This document shows, piece by piece, positions 23,867-33,034 of a DNA stretch of 64,000 nt. The notes beneath the pieces are model-generated. The model made no database searches and had not been told where the DNA came from. It was given only the letters and a program-made list of their open reading frames with translations. Positions within the stretch are counted from its first letter, which is position 1. Every line of letters starts with the position of its first letter. The translations under genes were made by a program, and so were the position numbers. The DNA is from Levilactobacillus zymae. GTDB taxonomy: Bacteria > Bacillota > Bacilli > Lactobacillales > Lactobacillaceae. The stretch spans positions 1,178,001-1,242,000 of the forward strand of contig NZ_JAVLAS010000001.1 of the NCBI RefSeq assembly GCF_032190635.1. The letters are read 5' to 3'.

Positions 23867-26058
23867 ATGAAGTTACGGTGGTACTGGGGCGTCTTGCTCG
23901 GGTTAAGTGTCGTCTTGCTCGGGTTAAGTGTCGTGTTGAGCGGGATGAGCACGGGCCAAGCTAAAGGGAAACAGCCTTATAATTACAAGGAAGATTACAA
24001 GAAGGCCTTGCGGACCGCACCGCAGGGGATCTTGGTCAAAGACATTTTTGAGCGGGGGGATCCGCAAGATAATCAAGCGGCGGTGGTCCCGGTCACCAAT
24101 GATGAGGTGAAGGCGACCACCGAAGCCGTGATGATTACGAACGATAAGAACCAGTATGGCACGATCTGGTCGACGGCGGCCAATAAGTTTAAGTTGAAGC
24201 ACGACCGGGTCGCGTCCATGTGGATGTACTTTGGTGGCAATCGGGGCGCGGCGGCTGATGGGATGGCCCTGGTGCTGCAAAATGATCAGCGGCGTGGGAA
24301 TGCTAAATCGGTTTACCGCGATCACCCGTTCGGGGAACCCCTAGGTGTGTGGGGGGTGGACGATGATAAGGAGTTGCGTGATGCTCAGGGGCTGGCGAAG
24401 CGGGCGATTCAGAACAGCTGGGCGTTAGAATTCGATACCCACCTGAATAACTCGGATAATCTGCGCAGTGCGGGGACGGCGGATTCGTTTGATATCGGGC
24501 TAAAGGGTCCCCATATCGCGGCGGCCTATCCCGGTGAGGCCAGTAGCTACCAACAACATAGTGGTGTGCGGTATAATATGGACCGGGTTTTTTATTATCA
24601 TCTGGTACACCAAAAGCCCATTGACCAACTCAGCTTAGCCGATGGGCAGTGGCATCACGTCACGCTAAGTTGGCAAGCGGCCGATCCCGAGGACCCGCAA
24701 AGGGCGTTGCCCCAAATGACCTATACGTTCGACGATAAGGACCCGGAAACAAACGTGGAACGTCCGGGGTACACCCGCACGGTTCCGGTCGATCCGAAGA
24801 TTATTGATCCGACCGGTAGTGGTGAGACGATGTGGGGATTTACCGGGGCAACGGGCGAAGCGGCAGCAAATAATCTGGTGATTTTCGAGGGCGTTCCGGG
24901 CCTAGTAGACATCTCGGCCCATACGGAGTTGACCAACCTGACCACTAACCAGGTCGTCCGCGACGGCGACCGGCTCAAGAATGGGGATCGGGTTCGCTTA
25001 CAGTACCAGCTGACTTACCAGGGGGCAAGCTTCCCTGGCAGCAGGTGAAGGCGCAATTGAAGTTGCCGGCGAATCTGAAATTTACGCAGGGCGCGGTAAC
25101 CTATGACGTGGATGAGGCCCAGGTGATTCCAACCGCTAGTTTTCAAAAAGATCAGGTGACGTTTGAGCTTGCGTCCACGTTGGATCAGTTTAATCCTACG
25201 GCGACCGTGACGCTGGAGGGACGTGCGACAACTGGGATGCGGCCCACTACCTCAACGGCGACGCGGGGAAGTTTTACGGCGGCTAACGGGGTCGCCACGA
25301 CGGCGGTTCCGGGCTTAACGGTGACGCCGGTCTACGATCTGGGCCTAGCGTTGACTAGTGACGCGACGGTGGAAGTCCTGGCCGGAGATGTCCCCGAGAT
25401 CCGAGGGCGGGTGACCTTGCCCGACCAGGCCGGCTTGACGGCCCAGGAGTTGCAAGTGTATCCGACTATTAACGGGAAGGAATTAGCGCCGGTTTCCTTG
25501 GCATCGCTCATTGATCCAAGCACGGGAAACTTACGGTATCGCCCGGCCGAAGGTGAGTTGGCAGCGGGACCTAATACGGTAAGTTTGCGGGTGCAAGACC
25601 AATACGGCAATGTTTCGGCTCCCATCCGGGTCCGGGTAGAGGTGATTGGCACCCTCTCGTTTGACACCCTTAAAACGGCGTCGTTTCGCGCCACCAAGCT
25701 GACGGGCCAGGCGCAAGCGACCATCCCCCCCACCGGTGATTGGGATGTCCGGGTCCTCGATACGCGGCGTGCTAATTCGCGGTGGCAGCTACAGCTCGTG
25801 GCTAGCCCGTTTCGAACCGTCAAGGGGGAACGGCTAGCGGGGGGACTGAGTTACACGGATAAGGAGAAGACCACCCGGATTACCACAACGCCCCAGACGG
25901 TTTATCAGGGGATGGCTCGGACCCAGCAACCCGTGACCGACGTGACCGCCACCTGGAAGGCGGGGATGGGACTCCATCTTGATCTGAACGGGAACGCCCT
26001 GCCGGGAGATTATCAGGCCGATTTATATTGGTCATTGAATGACGTTCCCAATCCGTAG
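23867..26058 (+). pseudogene. WxL-domain surface protein with L-type lectin domain, frameshifted at about residue 386
   Basis: The first frame (23867-25048) has a signal peptide and a bacterial L-type lectin domain: GTIWSTAANKFKL, DGMALVLQND, NSWALEFDTHLN, WHHVTLSW and WGFTGATGEAAANNLVIFE. It then stops after LTYQG. The rest, in another frame (25045-26058), has the beta repeats and a C-terminal WxL-type domain (DWDVRVLDTRRANSRWQLQL and the terminal YWSLNDVPNP). Adding one G to the five-G run at 25021-25025 restores QGGKLPWQQVKAQLKL and a protein of about 730 residues, collinear with the intact paralogue next door. So this is a one-base deletion, a sequencing error, or a slippage switch. The intact protein would bind peptidoglycan non-covalently and display a glycan-binding domain. 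Confidence 0.85.
23891..23932 (+). repeat. Perfect 21-bp tandem duplication in the signal peptide region
   Basis: Two identical 21-bp copies, at 23891-23911 and 23912-23932, add a second LLGLSVV to the hydrophobic core of the first WxL protein. The copies are base-identical, so the duplication is recent or unstable. Confidence 0.95.
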
Positions 26059-26362
26059 CCTTGAAGGCTAGAGCTGAAAACCGTTTTTGCTGGTGTGCTT
26101 TGTTTTGATTAATCGACAGGCCGACCCGGAGGTTCCGGGTTGCGTCACTTAACTGCGAAAGCGATCGTGATTCCCGGGTGGGGAAACACGGTCGTTTTTG
26201 CGTTCGGAACGTTAGCTTTGGCCTAGTCCGGTGGACGGTTAACGCAAAAAACGAAAAATAGCAAATGATTTTTGCGCAGCTCGCTGGGCGGGAGACTGTT
26301 TGGATATACAGCGTTTGTTTCATTGTATAAAATGGTTATGGTATAAGAAGGAGGCGTCGGCG
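26059..26362 (+). other. Gap between the two WxL genes, with a terminator
   Basis: No gene is seen. An imperfect stem at 26158-26199 (AAAGCGATCGTG paired with CACGGTCGTTTT through G-U pairs, then Ts) is a likely terminator for the first WxL gene. The last 60 bases are AT-rich and contain TATAAA and TATAAG boxes that may start the second gene; no good -35 box is spaced correctly. Confidence 0.5.
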
Positions 26363-28495
26363 ATGAACTTACGACCAGGACTACGGGCGGTGTTTAGCGT
26401 GTTTTTGACGTTATGGGTGGGCTTGACTGTGGCTCACGCCGATGCGGATTATGATAACGCATTGGCCACCGCGCCCCAGGGCATTGCGTTGGATCAGATT
26501 TTTACGCCCGGGGAAACCACGAATAACAAGGCACAGGTGGTTGACACCACGAACGCCCAGACCGTTGGGACCCAGGCCGTGATGGTGACTAACGCCAAGA
26601 ATCAGTTTGGGACCATCTGGTCTACGGATGACAACGCGTTTGAGCTTAATCAGGATGAAAGCGTTTCGATGTGGATGTACTTTGGGAACAAGGGGGCCGA
26701 TGCCGCCGATGGCATGGCGTTTGTGTTGCAAAATGATCCGCGGGGAGTGGCGGCCACCCCCAGTTTTGGCAGTAAGATTTCTGGGGAAACGCTTGGGGTT
26801 TGGGCGGTTGATACCAATACCAAGCAGACCGATCCAGCGGCCCTAGCCAAGTTGGCGATTCAGAATAGCTGGGCCCTTGAATTTGACACGCACCTGAATA
26901 AGTCCAATACGTATAGTAAGGCCGGTGGGGCCGATTCATTCGACGTGGGGCTGACCGGTCCGCATCTGGCCGCGGCTTATCCGGGCGAGGGGAGTAGCTA
27001 CCAGCTGGTGAAGACTACCAGTGGGATTATCATCACCCAGACCGCCTATTACGCCACCCTGAACCACCAGGGGGTCATCGCGGGGGGCAATGACTTGCTA
27101 TCGAACGGCAGTTGGCATCACGTGACGATGGATTGGGACGCCCAAGCCCACAAGATGACCTACATTTTTGACGATAAGGATCCCGCAACCGGTAATGAGC
27201 AGACCGGAACGTCCCAAACCGTGACGGTCGACCCGGCCGTGGTCGATCCCGAGCAGACGGGGAAAATTCGGTGGGGCTTTACTGGGGCCACGGGGAGTAG
27301 TTATGCCAATAACTTGGTTATTTTTGAAAGTGTTCCCGGCTTGGTGGAAACTGATGCCACGGCAACGCTGACGGACCTTAACACGGGGCAGGTAGTCAAG
27401 GATGGCGCTAGTATTCGGGGGACCCACGAGGTCCAATTGGATTACGACCTGACCTATGAAGGGGGCAAGCAGGCCTGGAAGGACGTGACGGCCAAGCTGA
27501 AGCTGCCCCACAATCTAGAATTTGAGAAGATTAAAGTGACTTATGCGAACGGAGATAGTCAAACGGTTGATGCCACGGCGATTAGCGATGACCAATTGAC
27601 GTTTAAGTTGGATACGGCCCTCTCGACGACTAACCAGACGGCTAAGATTCGGTTAACCGGAACGGTGACCGACCAGAAGCAGGCGAGCGACGTGGCTGCG
27701 AAAACGAGTACCTTTACCGCGGTCAATGGGGTGACAACGGCCGATACGGTCCGGTTTACCATCGAACCGAAGCTCGACATCGACCTGCTATTGACGTCGG
27801 CTTCAACGGTGACGCTGGCGGCGGGGGAAACCACCACCATCAAGGGACAGGTCTTCGTGCCCGAAGGCATTACCATTACTAACGATGATTTAACGGTGCA
27901 CCCCACCATTAATGGAAAGACCATGCCCGTGGAGCAGATTAAGGACCCTGACGACAACCTCAGCGGCAAGGTGCGCTATACGCCCGCGGCAACCGATCTG
28001 CCGGCGGGCAAGAATACGGTGGTGTTGTACGTCGAAGATAACTACGGTAATCGCTCGAATACCATTACGGTGACCGTCAACGTGACCGGTGGCTTAACCT
28101 TTGACCAGGTGGCCACTAACAGCTCCTTTAAGGCGACCACGCTGACGGGAAGTTCCCAACGGGTCGCCCGCACCAATGACTGGTCCGTGCGAGTCCTCGA
28201 TACCAGAGCGGCGGGGGCTCGGTGGAGTCTCCAGGCCGCCGTGGGAGATTTTACCACCAGTGACGGCCATAAGTTGGCGGGGGGACTTACCTATTCGGAC
28301 GGTGACAGCTCGATCAAGCTCACTAGTACCCCCACGACCATTCACCAAGGAACCTCTAGCACCAATCAGGATGTGACCGACGTGGTGGATGACTGGACCG
28401 ACGAGACGGGCATTCAATTAACGGTGGATGGTGACGCTTTAAGCGGCGACTATAGTGGTCAGATCGACTGGACCTTGACGGATGCGCCCGCTTAA
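26363..28495 (+). CDS. WxL-domain surface protein with L-type lectin domain
   Basis: The 710-residue secreted protein has a signal peptide (cleavage after VAHA at about residue 26) and an L-type lectin domain (about 30-350; GTIWSTDDNAFEL, DGMAFVLQND, NSWALEFDTHLN, WHHVTMDW, WGFTGATGSSYANNLVIFE). Immunoglobulin-like beta repeats follow, then a C-terminal WxL-type domain with DWSVRVLDTR, ARWSLQ and the closing IDWTLTDAPA. WxL domains bind the cell wall non-covalently. AAGGAGG lies 8 bases before ATG 26363; an earlier in-frame ATG at 26300 has no ribosome site. It is collinear with the frameshifted upstream gene, so the two arose by duplication. A role in binding host or plant glycans is inferred. 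Confidence 0.88.
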   Translation: MNLRPGLRAVFSVFLTLWVGLTVAHADADYDNALATAPQGIALDQIFTPGETTNNKAQVVDTTNAQTVGTQAVMVTNAKNQFGTIWSTDDNAFELNQDESVSMWMYFGNKGADAADGMAFVLQNDPRGVAATPSFGSKISGETLGVWAVDTNTKQTDPAALAKLAIQNSWALEFDTHLNKSNTYSKAGGADSFDVGLTGPHLAAAYPGEGSSYQLVKTTSGIIITQTAYYATLNHQGVIAGGNDLLSNGSWHHVTMDWDAQAHKMTYIFDDKDPATGNEQTGTSQTVTVDPAVVDPEQTGKIRWGFTGATGSSYANNLVIFESVPGLVETDATATLTDLNTGQVVKDGASIRGTHEVQLDYDLTYEGGKQAWKDVTAKLKLPHNLEFEKIKVTYANGDSQTVDATAISDDQLTFKLDTALSTTNQTAKIRLTGTVTDQKQASDVAAKTSTFTAVNGVTTADTVRFTIEPKLDIDLLLTSASTVTLAAGETTTIKGQVFVPEGITITNDDLTVHPTINGKTMPVEQIKDPDDNLSGKVRYTPAATDLPAGKNTVVLYVEDNYGNRSNTITVTVNVTGGLTFDQVATNSSFKATTLTGSSQRVARTNDWSVRVLDTRAAGARWSLQAAVGDFTTSDGHKLAGGLTYSDGDSSIKLTSTPTTIHQGTSSTNQDVTDVVDDWTDETGIQLTVDGDALSGDYSGQIDWTLTDAPA

Positions 28496-28556
28496 TAGTT
28501 ATTTGCCGAAAAGGGGTGACTTTAAGTCGATTCATCGTTACTGATACGAACAAACG

Positions 28557-28601
28557 AAAAATGGCGTCGTAAAACTAGTCTGGTTTTACGACGCCATTTT
28601 T
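28557..28601. terminator. Bidirectional terminator
   Basis: ATGGCGTCGTAAAAC and GTTTTACGACGCCAT form a perfect 15-bp stem with a 7-base loop and A/T tails on both sides. Confidence 0.92.
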
Positions 28602-28690
28602 AATTGTTAAAACGGAATTGATCCTTCATCAAGGCGATTGGTTAGCGACGAGACGTTGTAAATGAGTCCTGGTAGGGCCTTAACTTCAGA

Positions 28691-30037
28691 CTAAGCCTGC
28701 GCCACTTTGGCTTGGGCCGCTTGCGCCAGGATGTTTAAGTAGTTGAAGGGCCGATCGAAGTTGGGCTGGAAGAGCATGTCAACCATCGCTAAATCGTCGA
28801 TGGTATTGTTGTTTTGGATGCAAACAGATAAGGTGTTAGCGGATTGTGAGACATCGTAGTGGCTCATCAGGGCGCCCCCTAAAATCCGCTTGGTGTCTGG
28901 ATCAAAAACTAGTGACATCAAGACGGGTTCCGTGGTCGGCATGAATTCCGGCCGGTAGTTATCGGTGATGATCACTTGGTCGGCCTTGACGCCTTGCTGC
29001 TCAGCGGCGGTTAAGGTCAGGCCGGTCGATACGATGGTCCGACCATAAAGTGCCAACCCGGATGAGGATTGCGTCCCCAGGTACTTGACGGTTGGCTGGG
29101 TCAGATTCTTGCCGACCAAGATTCCTTGCCGTACGGCGTTGGTAGCTAAGGGAATGTAGGCGCTTTGGTGGGTCGGGTTGTAGTGCACAGCGGCACTATC
29201 TCCGGCGGCGAAGATGTCGGGGTTGGAAGAACGCATGTAGTCATCGGTCAGAATCGCGCCGTTGGGGGCCATGTTGACCTGTCCCTTGAGGAGACCGGTG
29301 TTGGGCCGGAAACCAATACATAGGATGGCTAAGTCGGTCGGATAGCTGCCCTTGTCGGTGTTGATGATCAGGCTGCCGTCAGCGGCATCTTCGAAGTTGG
29401 CTACGGTTTCACCTAAGGCCAGTTGAACGCCGTGGTCGCGATAGTCTTGTTCGATGGTGTCGGTGAATTGTGCATCGAAGTACTTCGGCATGACACGGTC
29501 TTGGGCGTCGATTAACGTGACGTCGTGGCCGGTGGTGGAGTAGGCTTCCGCCAGTTCGGCGCCAATGTAGCCAGCCCCAATCACGGTGATTCGCTTGGCA
29601 GACTTGGCATCTTCGAACAGAGTTTGGGCGTGATTCCAGTTCTTACACAGCTTGACCTTGGCGTTATCGATGCCCGGAATCTTGGGGACGATGGGCCAGG
29701 AACCACTGGTCATGACCAACTTATCGTAAGCCGTGGTGGTTTGTTGGTGGGTCGTCAAATCTTCCACCGTCACCGTCTTTTGGGCGGCATCCACAGCCAA
29801 GACATTGTGATTCATTTGGACATCGGCGCCCAATGCGTGGAGTTCTGCGGGATTCGAGTAGAAGAGACCTTGCGGATCAGCGACTTGACCGCCTAAATAT
29901 AAAGCGATTCCACAAGACAGAAACGAAATATTGTCGTTACGTTCGTAGACCGTAACCTCGGCATCGGGATGGTCAGCTAAGATTTGTTTAATGGCAAAGG
30001 TGCCCGCATGAGTACAACCAATAACTGTGACTTTCAT
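28691..30037 (-). CDS. nox: NADH oxidase, H2O-forming type
   Basis: The 448-residue flavoprotein belongs to the CoA-disulfide reductase/NADH oxidase group. Visible: the FAD-binding VIGCTHAGTFA start with His10, redox-active Cys42 in SFLSCGIALYLGG, the NADH-binding VIGAGYIGAELAEAYS segment (about 150-165), and the FAD-binding SNPDIFAAGDSA motif. It reduces O2 to water with NADH and so regenerates NAD+, which suits heterofermentative lactobacilli in air. GGGAGG precedes the ATG. A strong promoter and a palindrome at the transcription start suggest regulation. It is monocistronic. Confidence 0.92.
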   Translation of the reverse strand: MKVTVIGCTHAGTFAIKQILADHPDAEVTVYERNDNISFLSCGIALYLGGQVADPQGLFYSNPAELHALGADVQMNHNVLAVDAAQKTVTVEDLTTHQQTTTAYDKLVMTSGSWPIVPKIPGIDNAKVKLCKNWNHAQTLFEDAKSAKRITVIGAGYIGAELAEAYSTTGHDVTLIDAQDRVMPKYFDAQFTDTIEQDYRDHGVQLALGETVANFEDAADGSLIINTDKGSYPTDLAILCIGFRPNTGLLKGQVNMAPNGAILTDDYMRSSNPDIFAAGDSAAVHYNPTHQSAYIPLATNAVRQGILVGKNLTQPTVKYLGTQSSSGLALYGRTIVSTGLTLTAAEQQGVKADQVIITDNYRPEFMPTTEPVLMSLVFDPDTKRILGGALMSHYDVSQSANTLSVCIQNNNTIDDLAMVDMLFQPNFDRPFNYLNILAQAAQAKVAQA

Positions 30038-30107
30038 AGGTGGTGCCTCCCAAATTAAGTGATTTTTTGATTGAGTTGAATTTCACAAGCTATGACAAAT
30101 AAAAAAT

Positions 30108-30158
30108 CCAATTCAATTGGTAACAACTATATTTTAACCAACTTATCGCCAATGTCAA
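30108..30158 (-). promoter_or_regulatory. nox promoter with a palindrome at the transcription start
   Basis: On the minus strand TTGACA (30158-30153) - 16 bp - TAAAAT (30136-30131) is a strong promoter. The 13-base palindrome CCAATTCAATTGG (30108-30120) lies just past the expected start and looks like an operator. A TTGTGAAAT half-site, as in Rex sites, is nearby, but the second half is degenerate. Confidence 0.7.
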
Positions 30159-30276
30159 CACTTTTTCGATTGTGTAACGTTCTACGGTGTCGGGGGTTGG
30201 GGGGCTAGCCTAGTGTTCCGAGCGTAAAAGCGGTAAACTTAAAGGCAACATTAGTGAGAAAAGGAGTGCTTTATTC

Positions 30277-31713
30277 ATGATTGGAAAACATTTAACCGCT
30301 TGTACCTCGGTGCTGGTCGGTAAGGCGGCCACCGTGGATGGGTCGACGCTGATTGCGCGTAACGACGATACTTTCTTACCCTTGACGCCACAACGGTTCT
30401 ACGTGCATCCCGCTGAACACGATCAACCGGCGCGGACCTGGACGTCGAATCAAAACGGCTTTACGGCGCCCATTCCTAGCGACGGTCACCGTTACTTGGC
30501 GACGCCGAACGTGGAAATCGACAAGACCGGGGAATACGCCGAAAGTGGGATCAACGACCAAAACGTGGCGATGAGCGCCACCGAAAGTGTGTACGGCAAT
30601 CCGGACGCGCTGGCCTACGATCCGCTGGTCGCCAACGGGTTAGCCGAGGACTCGTTACAAACCATGGTGTTACCCTACATCACGTCAGCGCGTGATGGGG
30701 TGCGCTACCTCGGAAAGTTAATCAAGCAATACGGATCGCCGGAAGGCAACGGCGTGCTGTTCTCCGATAGCCAGGAAGTCTGGTACATGGAGATTGTGAC
30801 CGGGCACCACTGGGTGGCTCAACGAATTCCGGACGACGCTTACGCGGTGACGGCTAATCAGGTGGCCATTCAACAGGTGACGTTTGACGATCCCGATAAT
30901 TTCATGTTTTCCGCAGGCATTCAAGCCTTCGTGGCCGACCATCATCTGAATCCAGACCAAGCCGGCTGGAACTTCCGGCATATTTTTGGGACCAGTACCG
31001 AAAAGGACCGGCATTACAACACGCCGCGAGTTTGGTTCGGCCAACGCGTCTTGAATCCGGAAATTGAACAGGACCCGCAATCCAGCGAGTTGCCGTTTAT
31101 CTGCCGGACGAGTCACAAGATCAGCGTGGAAGACGTCGAATACATCCTGAGCTCCCACTACAACGAAACACCGTACGATCCGTTGGGTCACGGTCCCGAG
31201 GAATTGCGGACCAAGTTCCGGCCAATCTCCATGAACCGGACACAAAATTCGCACGTCTTACAGATTCGTAACGACGTACCCGCCGACCGGTCGGCCATCA
31301 TGTGGTTGTGCTTTGGGGTACCGGCCTTCAGTCCTTACGTGCCGTTCTTCGCTAACGTCACGGATACCGATCCATCGTACAGCCAGACGCCGCGGCGTCT
31401 GGACGACCAGAGTGCCTACTGGATGTATCGGAAGCTATCGATGATTGTGGAATCCCATTATCGCGATTTCATCGAACAAGACGTTGACTATGTCACGGCA
31501 GCCAAGCAAAATCTGCGGACCCACGTGGCCCAAACGCTGGCCCACGCCGAACAAAATCAACTCAGTGGGGCGGACCTGACCGCCTACCTGACGGATCAGA
31601 ATCACGCGGTTACGGCGGCAATGCGGCAGACCACCACGCAGTTTACCAACGACCTGATTGAAAAGGGCTTGACGTTGTCGGGTCTGACCTTCAACATGGA
31701 TCAAAATCTATAA
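30277..31713 (+). CDS. pepD: Dipeptidase, C69 family (PepD type)
   Basis: A 478-residue N-terminal-nucleophile hydrolase. ACTSVLVGKAATVDGSTLIARNDD (Cys9 is the predicted nucleophile after removal of the short leader) is the C69 signature; EVWYMEIVTGHHW and MWLCFGVPAFSPYVPFF are further family blocks. PepD cleaves a broad range of dipeptides in the cytoplasm, part of the proteolytic system of lactic acid bacteria. AAGGAG precedes the ATG. A TAAACT -10-like box lies at 30233-30238. It is a single gene closed by a terminator. Confidence 0.9.
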   Translation: MIGKHLTACTSVLVGKAATVDGSTLIARNDDTFLPLTPQRFYVHPAEHDQPARTWTSNQNGFTAPIPSDGHRYLATPNVEIDKTGEYAESGINDQNVAMSATESVYGNPDALAYDPLVANGLAEDSLQTMVLPYITSARDGVRYLGKLIKQYGSPEGNGVLFSDSQEVWYMEIVTGHHWVAQRIPDDAYAVTANQVAIQQVTFDDPDNFMFSAGIQAFVADHHLNPDQAGWNFRHIFGTSTEKDRHYNTPRVWFGQRVLNPEIEQDPQSSELPFICRTSHKISVEDVEYILSSHYNETPYDPLGHGPEELRTKFRPISMNRTQNSHVLQIRNDVPADRSAIMWLCFGVPAFSPYVPFFANVTDTDPSYSQTPRRLDDQSAYWMYRKLSMIVESHYRDFIEQDVDYVTAAKQNLRTHVAQTLAHAEQNQLSGADLTAYLTDQNHAVTAAMRQTTTQFTNDLIEKGLTLSGLTFNMDQNL

Positions 31714-31726
31714 GTCGCGTTATGAC

Positions 31727-31772
31727 CAAAAAATCCGTCTCACCGGTAGTCGCCGGTGGGGCGGATTTTTGC
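31727..31772. terminator. Bidirectional terminator
   Basis: AAAATCCG and CGGATTTT frame a GC-rich stem (CACCGG/CCGGTG inside) between convergent genes; T-runs lie on both strands. Confidence 0.85.
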
Positions 31773-31780
31773 GTTTTAAA

Positions 31781-32875
31781 TTAGAGCTGTTTAGCAAGAC
31801 GGACGTAGCGGGCGTTGATGTAAGCGGCTGGTCCAATCTGGTACCAACGGAGTTGTTGATCATCCACCACCCGGCGGCGAATCTCGAGGAGTTCGCCATT
31901 GGCCAGTTGACCGGCAATTTCACCGTAAGGTTCACGGTAGATCATCACGGTCCCGTGGGGGATGTAATCGACGGTCCCGGTCAACTGAACGTCTTGCCCG
32001 GTCAATTGTGTGACCCGCGGAATTTCCAGGTGCCGTTCTCGGTGCTCGTGGCGCTGCGTATCTTGGGCGCTCAGCCACTGATTACCTCCCAGGTTGTACC
32101 ATACGGATTGATCGGTCAAGGTGATGATGGCAAAGAGACGCCACAGCGATTGTGCCGGAAATTGGTAACCGTAAGCCTGACCCGCGGGCAGATCATAGAC
32201 CGCATGGTCGGTAGTGAGGGTCACGTACTGCTCGACGCGTTGCACGGTTTGCCAAGCGTCACGTCGGTAGAAATACAGCAGGCGCTGGGGATGGGTGGTA
32301 TAGGTGCCATACTGGTCGCCTTGAGCCCGAAAGATGTGGTAGCCGTCGACGGCCGGGGGGGTGAACTGAAAAGTGGCGCCTAAAACGTCGCGTTGTAGGC
32401 GGGGGAGCGCCAACAGTTGCCCGGAATCGTAATCAATCAAGTAGGTCGTGATGGGTTGGCCCCATTGCCGTTGATAGATCAGGGTGGTTAGCCCGTATTC
32501 GTTGAGGAAGGTCTGCGTCATGCCGTCCATCCGGAGTAGCACGTACCCGGCAATGGTGGGGAAGGTGAGGTGCACGGTTTCCCCTAAGCGTCCAGTTAAG
32601 ACCAACGCCGGTTGTAACGGTCGGTCGTGGGTGTCGACTAACCGGATGACTAAGGTGGCTTCGGGTTTAGCCTGGGTGGTCACCGTTGGGGTGGGCCGTG
32701 GTGTTACGGGAGCTACCGGTGCCGGTGCGGTAGGGGTCGACGCGACGGTTGGTTTTCTGGGCGGTTGTGTATCCATAACGGGTGGTTGGTCTTGGGTAGC
32801 GGCCCGGTGAGCGGGAGTTGGTCGGGAAGTCACTCGTGGCGTGATCAGTCGTTTCACCCAATCCATTAACGCCAT
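31781..32875 (-). CDS. MucBP-like repeat protein without signal peptide
   Basis: The 364-residue protein starts with a short basic segment and a Pro/Thr-rich linker (about 17-70). Two repeats follow (about 74-132 and 138-205) that resemble MucBP units: VIRLVDTHDRPLQPALVLTG, an aromatic IAGYVLLRMDG block and a closing LIYQRQ strand. The C-terminal 150 residues look like SH3/GW-type wall-binding modules (DQSVWYNLGGNQWLSAQD; WYQIGPAAYINARYVRL). These domains normally act outside the cell, yet the N-terminus has no hydrophobic signal sequence, and GGAGGTGA supports the start used. There may be an undetected exporter, or a lost signal sequence. Monocistronic. Confidence 0.65.
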   Translation of the reverse strand: MALMDWVKRLITPRVTSRPTPAHRAATQDQPPVMDTQPPRKPTVASTPTAPAPVAPVTPRPTPTVTTQAKPEATLVIRLVDTHDRPLQPALVLTGRLGETVHLTFPTIAGYVLLRMDGMTQTFLNEYGLTTLIYQRQWGQPITTYLIDYDSGQLLALPRLQRDVLGATFQFTPPAVDGYHIFRAQGDQYGTYTTHPQRLLYFYRRDAWQTVQRVEQYVTLTTDHAVYDLPAGQAYGYQFPAQSLWRLFAIITLTDQSVWYNLGGNQWLSAQDTQRHEHRERHLEIPRVTQLTGQDVQLTGTVDYIPHGTVMIYREPYGEIAGQLANGELLEIRRRVVDDQQLRWYQIGPAAYINARYVRLAKQL

Positions 32876-32986
32876 AGTTGTTCACCTCCACCAGAATTTT
32901 AGCGATATGTTGTCTCGCCAGTCGTTTGTGCCTTTAAGATACAGTATACCGCATCTATTCGGGGCCTGCAGGGGATTTTCGTCCCA

Positions 32987-33027
32987 AATAAAAACGGTAA
33001 CACCGCGATTGGCAGCGTTACCGTTTA
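32987..33027 (-). terminator. Terminator of clpE
   Basis: On the minus strand AAACGGTAAC pairs with GTTACCGTTT, followed by T residues, immediately after the clpE stop. Confidence 0.85.
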
Positions 33028-33034
33028 AATGACA

